17,619 nt of DNA from Acidobacteriaceae bacterium UBA1795 (lineage in GTDB: Bacteria; Acidobacteriota; Terriglobia; Terriglobales; Acidobacteriaceae). Every line of letters begins with the position of its first letter. The stretch's first letter is position 1. The notes beneath the pieces were generated by a model. It had not been told where the DNA came from and did no database searches. It saw only the letters and a program-made list of their open reading frames with translations. The stretch spans positions 1 through 17,619 of the forward strand of contig DCFV01000034.1 in NCBI GenBank assembly GCA_002314435.1, in the 5' to 3' direction. Both the position numbers and the translations under genes were made by a program. Shown piece by piece: positions 13,629 to 17,619 of the stretch.

Positions 13629-15560
13629 TCAGGATTCCTTCTGCCAGTACACCGAGTACCTCTCGTCCAGTACCCGGTAAAGCGGCTTCAGTGTAAAGTT
13701 CTTGCTCTGCTCTACGGTCTGGAACACCAGGTCCGCACCAGCGTCTTTCTTGATCCACGCTGGTTGATCGCCGCTCTGCGCTCCGGCGCGGAAGCGCGGC
13801 AACGGCAGCGGAGGCAGGCGATCCATATCCGGCCCCTGACCCGCGTCAATCATGTCGCGGCTCAATCCCTCGCGGCCCATGCAGGCCACCAGCGTCAGCG
13901 GGCCATACGCCAATGACGCAAGCTCCGGACTTCCCGGCACCGCCTCCTGCCGCAGGCTCATCGGCAGTTCCACCGCGATCGAGTCGCCTTGTTTCCACGT
14001 GCGTTCTATGAGCAGATAGCCATCGCTTCCCTTCTTTGCCTGAACAGGCTGTCCATTCAGCGAGACCGCGATTCCCGGCGCCCAATGCGGTGCGCGCACC
14101 TTGAGCGCAAACGCCGTCGGCTGCGCCGCGTGCACATGGATCGTCGTGCGCTCTTCCTCGGGAAAGTTGGTTTCCTGCACCAGCCGCACCTGCTTCGCGC
14201 TCCAGTTCGCCTCTGCAGCCACAAACTGGTTCACGTAGATGCTCGTGTTGTCCTCAAAGAAAATCGTGTCCACCAGTTTCGCATACTCTTCCGCGCCGGT
14301 TCCGGTGCAGCAGAGATTCGATTCGTATGGGTCGCCGAATGTCTTCCATCCGCCCGGAACGGTCGGTACGTAATACATCAGCAGGGCGTCTTCGTTCTGC
14401 GTTCCGGCGCGCACATTCCACAGCAGTTTCTCGTAGTAGTCCATCCAGCGCGCATCCGGCTGCCAGCCGAAAAGGTGGCGCGTCAGCTTCAGCATGTTGT
14501 AGCTGCAGCAGCACTCCTGCCCGCCCGACGCCATATGGGACCCGGCCGTATCCGGCTCGCTCCAGCCTTCGTTGTTGTTCGACGTGCCGCCCGGAGCAAA
14601 GCTGTGATGCTCCGCAACCGTGTGCCAGAAGTATTCCGCAATCCCCTTGTACCGCGCGTCGCCCGTCAGTTCGTAGCCGCGCGCCGCACCCACAACCTTG
14701 GGAATGTTCGTGTTCGAGTGCAGCCCGGCCAGCTTGTCCTGCTGTGCCGCCAGCGGCTCAAAAAAGCGCTTGTGCTCAAAGCGGTAGCCCGCATCCAGAT
14801 ACTTCTTCTCGCCGGTGATGGCGTACAGATTGAACATCACCTCGTTCATGCCGCCGTGCTCCACCATCTGCACCTTGGCCAGCTCTTCGTCGCTCAGCGG
14901 CGCAACCCACTTGATCGCCCAACCCGCCATCCGCTCCGCCGTTTGCAGCGCCGTCGGACTGCCGCAGTGCACGTACATATCCAGATGCCCCGCCATGATC
15001 TTGTGGTAGGTGTAGAAGGGCGCCCACACGTGCTCATGATTCATGAGCCGGTCGTAAAAGTTCTCAGGATAGGCGCCGAGATAGCCATTCGGCTGCTGGC
15101 ACTCAGCCAGCATGCCTACCAGCGCTTCGGCCTTCAGGCGCAGCGACTCGTCCCCCGTCGAGGCATACATCAGCGCACAGGCTGAGAGATAATGCCCGCC
15201 CGCCAGGTGTCCCCGCAGCTCGCAGTCAGGCGCCTCCCAGCCGCCCAGCGGCTGAGCCATCGAAGGCTTTCCGGCCGTCAGGCGAAAGCTGTGCGCCAGC
15301 CGGTCGTTGGGCAGCATGTAAAGGTAGATGCGGTTCCGCTCCTGCATCTCTTTCAGGTAGCCGGAGCGCAGCCGCACCTGGCTCATCGGCAAAGGCCGTG
15401 CCGCCCACGCAACCTTCTCATGGCCCAGGTGATCAACCGACCGCAGCCCATCCACAACCGCGTCCTGCCCCACGGCCCACAGTCCGCGCGGCAACACGCC
15501 CGCACCTGCGGCCAGCAGCGACGAGTTCCACAGAAACCCTCTTCTCGTTACGCTCTTCAT
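13629..15560 (-). CDS. Tat-exported GH127/GH146-type (DUF1680) putative beta-L-arabinofuranosidase
   Basis: A 643-residue protein beginning with a twin-arginine signal (VTRRGFL, residues 4-10, then hydrophobic SSLLAAGAGVL), so it should be exported folded. The body has DUF1680 features: an (alpha/alpha)6 barrel with LAGGHYLSACALMYASTGD, CQQPNGYLGAYP, APFYTYHKIMAGHLDMY and NMLKLTRHLFGWQPD, then a C-terminal beta-region. In characterised GH127 enzymes a zinc-bound cysteine is the nucleophile. The matching residues here are E349 and C351 (GGQECCCSYNM) and the C417-C418 pair (SNLCCTGTGAEE). E331 and E335 are acid/base candidates. The CCTGTGxEExxKL context looks more like GH146 than founding GH127, but subfamily and substrate are inferred. 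The ATG lies 2 nt after the upstream stop and its ribosome-binding site (AAAGGAG, 15572-15578) lies inside that gene, so translation is probably coupled. A terminator follows directly. Confidence 0.87.
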   Translation of the reverse strand: MKSVTRRGFLWNSSLLAAGAGVLPRGLWAVGQDAVVDGLRSVDHLGHEKVAWAARPLPMSQVRLRSGYLKEMQERNRIYLYMLPNDRLAHSFRLTAGKPSMAQPLGGWEAPDCELRGHLAGGHYLSACALMYASTGDESLRLKAEALVGMLAECQQPNGYLGAYPENFYDRLMNHEHVWAPFYTYHKIMAGHLDMYVHCGSPTALQTAERMAGWAIKWVAPLSDEELAKVQMVEHGGMNEVMFNLYAITGEKKYLDAGYRFEHKRFFEPLAAQQDKLAGLHSNTNIPKVVGAARGYELTGDARYKGIAEYFWHTVAEHHSFAPGGTSNNNEGWSEPDTAGSHMASGGQECCCSYNMLKLTRHLFGWQPDARWMDYYEKLLWNVRAGTQNEDALLMYYVPTVPGGWKTFGDPYESNLCCTGTGAEEYAKLVDTIFFEDNTSIYVNQFVAAEANWSAKQVRLVQETNFPEEERTTIHVHAAQPTAFALKVRAPHWAPGIAVSLNGQPVQAKKGSDGYLLIERTWKQGDSIAVELPMSLRQEAVPGSPELASLAYGPLTLVACMGREGLSRDMIDAGQGPDMDRLPPLPLPRFRAGAQSGDQPAWIKKDAGADLVFQTVEQSKNFTLKPLYRVLDERYSVYWQKES

Positions 15561-15562
15561 CG

Positions 15563-17619
15563 TTATTTCGACTCCTTTGCTGCTGTGCTTGCCGCAGCTC
15601 CCAGGCGCACACTCACGCTCTGCCTGCCCAGCGGCACCACGTAAGCGCCGCGCTCCATGCCCAAGCTGCTCAAGGGCGCAATCGCGCCCACGCCGCTCAC
15701 CTTTGCCGTCTGCTCCACGTGCAGCAACGCTTTCGTCGTGTACGCATCGCCGGGGCCAAGTCGTACTTCCACCTGCTTGCTCTGCGTGTCATACGCTATC
15801 TGCTCAAACCGCCCGCTCTCCAGCGTCAGCCACAATCCCAGCGGAGCCACAAAGAGCCGCTGCCGCAGACTGTCCCGCGGCTCCACGCGCACCACGTTGC
15901 CCTCGACGCTCAGATTGCCGCCAAACGCCAGCCAGCCGAACTCCGCATCGTGCGTAAGATACGTTCCCACACCCCACGCATGTCCAAAGAAGTTCGGACC
16001 GTAATCGCCCGTATAGGGATCAAAGGCCATCTTGTCCGGATAGCTGTGAAATGCCGCCGAGGCAAAGCCCTCCTGATCGATGTTCGTCAGCGCGCCCATA
16101 TTGCCGCCATAGCCCACGCGCAGCAAATACAGGTCCGCCGGATCACGCCGGTACGCATCCAGCACAGGAATCGCGTTGATGCCCGACCCGTAGTGATGCA
16201 GTTGCCGCTCCAACCTCGGATACTTCCCGCCATACAGAAAGTCCCAGTAACGCTGCGCATTGCCGTTGTAGCCCCAGCTTGGAATCGTCGGCATGTAACC
16301 GGTGATCGCATCCACCGTTACCTGCGCCTTGTCCTCCATGCCGAAGTAGCGGCTCCATGCGTAGACCTCCTCCTGTCCGGTGGAGTCCCACGGCATCTCG
16401 CTGCCAAAGGGATACGCCTCGCGCTTCCAGTTGTCAGCGCGCGTCCGCATCGCCGCTTCCAGCTTGTCCGCTTCGGAAGTCATGCCTTCCGCACGCAAGT
16501 CATTGAGCACGCTAACAAACACGCTGCCTTCCATCTGCCCCAGCATGGCCTGGCCTTCCGCAAAGTGCATCATGGCCATTGTGGTTTCATACGCCTGGTT
16601 CAGATACCAGTGCGCATCGTGATGCGTCGCCAGCCCCTCGTGGTTACGCGCGATCCGGTACATCGACCAGTAACCCGCCACCACATGCGGATAGTTGTAC
16701 GAGCGCCAGACGCCTTCGCTATCTGTCTTGCTCCAGCTCTCCCACGTAGACCAGTCGATGTCCTTGCGATACGAAAACCCCGGCAGCTGATCCGGCTGAT
16801 GGTAGAAGAGGCTGCGCCGCACGCCGTATTTCTGCGGGCCGTCCTTGTACTGAATTCCGCCCCACAAAACACCGTCGACAAATTCCTCCAGCTGCTCCAC
16901 CTGCTTCTTGTCGGGCCGTACAAACTCCTTCATCGCCGCAGCCAGCCACGATCCAGCGCCGCCCTCATCGCTCAGCCCGGCAATCCACACCCGCTGATCC
17001 TGCGTCACCTGCCCATTGGCCTCGCGATCATAGCTGATGATCGAGGGCGCACGATGAAACGGATCGTTCTTGTCGTCGAACCATTGCTTGGTAAACAGGA
17101 ACCGGCCCAGGTCGTCCACTGCATCGGTTTCCGGCTTCATCACCCGGTAATGCACCGTTTCCACAGTGCCATCTTGATACGTGATGGTGAGCCGCGCCCG
17201 TCCCCATTGCTTGCCGCGCACCTTGTAGCGCAGCCAGCCGTGTTCAGTGCTCCCTGCAGCCGAAATCTCCAGCGCGCCCGACGGTTCCACATCCGTTTTC
17301 AACACCGGCTTGGGATACTTGAGGAAGAGTGTGCCGTCCATGTCCTGCGGCAGCACGTAGCCCGGAACGCCCACGGCAACCGGCCGCTTGTTGTCGGCCA
17401 GCGCCTTTTCGATTCCACGAATAGACTCCGCCACCAGGAACCGCACGCCTACCGTCCGCTCGGCGCCCGGCTCCAGCACAAAGCTCGTCGCCGGGTTCCA
17501 CTCCTCCACGCCCTTCCATTCGTTCTGCTGGTAGGCCGCCGAAGCCGCCATCCATTCGTAGAAGCCTTCAAACGTCTGCTGGCGCGGCGTTCGCTCCTTG
17601 AACAGCGCCTCGCCCTCCC
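15563..17619 (-). CDS. Large DUF5695-like protein, probable glycan-acting partner (5' end beyond right edge)
   Basis: Open without a stop from the right edge, 685 visible residues; start and any signal peptide are outside the window. By memory it resembles the DUF5695 family, common in Acidobacteriota polysaccharide loci with no established activity. The first ~170 visible residues look like beta-sandwich (FVLEPGAERTVGVRFLVAES). The middle (about 190-500) is helical and aromatic-rich, like an (alpha/alpha)6 glycosidase barrel: HVVAGYWSMYRIARNHEGLA, MPWDSTGQEEVYAWSRYFG, YMPTIPSWGYNGNAQRYWDF and HHYGSGINAIPVLDAY. The C-terminal ~170 residues return to beta. Acidic residues in DSTGQEE are candidate catalytic groups, but this is guesswork. 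The stop is 2 nt from the GH127-type start, so the two proteins are co-produced and probably act on the same glycan. A non-enzymatic binding role remains possible. Confidence 0.75.
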   Translation of the reverse strand, partial: EGEALFKERTPRQQTFEGFYEWMAASAAYQQNEWKGVEEWNPATSFVLEPGAERTVGVRFLVAESIRGIEKALADNKRPVAVGVPGYVLPQDMDGTLFLKYPKPVLKTDVEPSGALEISAAGSTEHGWLRYKVRGKQWGRARLTITYQDGTVETVHYRVMKPETDAVDDLGRFLFTKQWFDDKNDPFHRAPSIISYDREANGQVTQDQRVWIAGLSDEGGAGSWLAAAMKEFVRPDKKQVEQLEEFVDGVLWGGIQYKDGPQKYGVRRSLFYHQPDQLPGFSYRKDIDWSTWESWSKTDSEGVWRSYNYPHVVAGYWSMYRIARNHEGLATHHDAHWYLNQAYETTMAMMHFAEGQAMLGQMEGSVFVSVLNDLRAEGMTSEADKLEAAMRTRADNWKREAYPFGSEMPWDSTGQEEVYAWSRYFGMEDKAQVTVDAITGYMPTIPSWGYNGNAQRYWDFLYGGKYPRLERQLHHYGSGINAIPVLDAYRRDPADLYLLRVGYGGNMGALTNIDQEGFASAAFHSYPDKMAFDPYTGDYGPNFFGHAWGVGTYLTHDAEFGWLAFGGNLSVEGNVVRVEPRDSLRQRLFVAPLGLWLTLESGRFEQIAYDTQSKQVEVRLGPGDAYTTKALLHVEQTAKVSGVGAIAPLSSLGMERGAYVVPLGRQSVSVRLGAAASTAAKESK

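Noticed and set aside
13989..15185. 398-codon plus-strand open frame
   Set aside because: It lies wholly antisense to the GH127-type gene, has no recognisable domain and is Arg/His/Leu-rich, so it is a shadow frame.
1..17619. tRNA, rRNA, CRISPR array, transposase, integrase or phage genes
   Set aside because: None was seen. Spacing is normal, there are no direct-repeat arrays and no mobile-element proteins, although small RNAs cannot be excluded by eye.

Overview
The window is GC-rich bacterial chromosome, tightly packed with carbohydrate-active enzyme genes. It shows no plasmid, phage or insertion-sequence signature. The mix of a Tat-exported DUF1680-type glycosidase, a DUF5695-like partner, GH27 alpha-galactosidases, and a NarL-type kinase with a receiver-only regulator most resembles an Acidobacteriota (Terriglobia) genome. 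That placement is an inference from gene content; no rRNA or marker gene is present.

Layout. (1) About 1-3048, minus strand: a sucrose phosphorylase gene, followed downstream by an MFS sugar transporter cut off by the left edge, and preceded upstream by the remains of a GH27 alpha-galactosidase. The remnant keeps its ribosome-binding site, signal peptide, first ~30 mature residues and C-terminal beta-domain, but has lost about 280 central residues including both catalytic aspartates. (2) 3049-5289: a membrane PAS histidine kinase of the NarL/HisKA_3 class (plus) faces a receiver-only response regulator (minus). (3) 5836-10463, plus: glgP (alpha-glucan phosphorylase) overlaps glgX (GH13 debranching enzyme), a glycogen/maltodextrin breakdown pair behind a 546-bp leader region. 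(4) 10641-11843, plus: an intact secreted GH27 alpha-galactosidase, paralogous to the remnant. (5) 11895-13484, minus: an APC-superfamily amino acid permease, separated from the next unit by a clear intrinsic terminator. (6) 13629 to the right edge, minus: a Tat-exported GH127/GH146-type (DUF1680) putative beta-L-arabinofuranosidase, 2 nt downstream of a large DUF5695-like protein that runs off the window.

How the genes fit together (inference). Alpha-galactosidase cuts raffinose-type sugars to galactose and sucrose. The MFS protein could import a sugar product, and sucrose phosphorylase turns sucrose plus phosphate into glucose-1-phosphate and fructose. GlgP makes the same glucose-1-phosphate from stored or imported alpha-glucan, with GlgX removing branches. 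The DUF5695-like/GH127 pair probably attacks an arabinofuranose-containing plant or microbial glycan outside the cytoplasm. The most noteworthy items are the in-frame internally deleted GH27 gene, the uncharacterised DUF5695-like protein coupled to a cysteine-nucleophile glycosidase with an unusual triple-cysteine metal motif, and the output-less response regulator.
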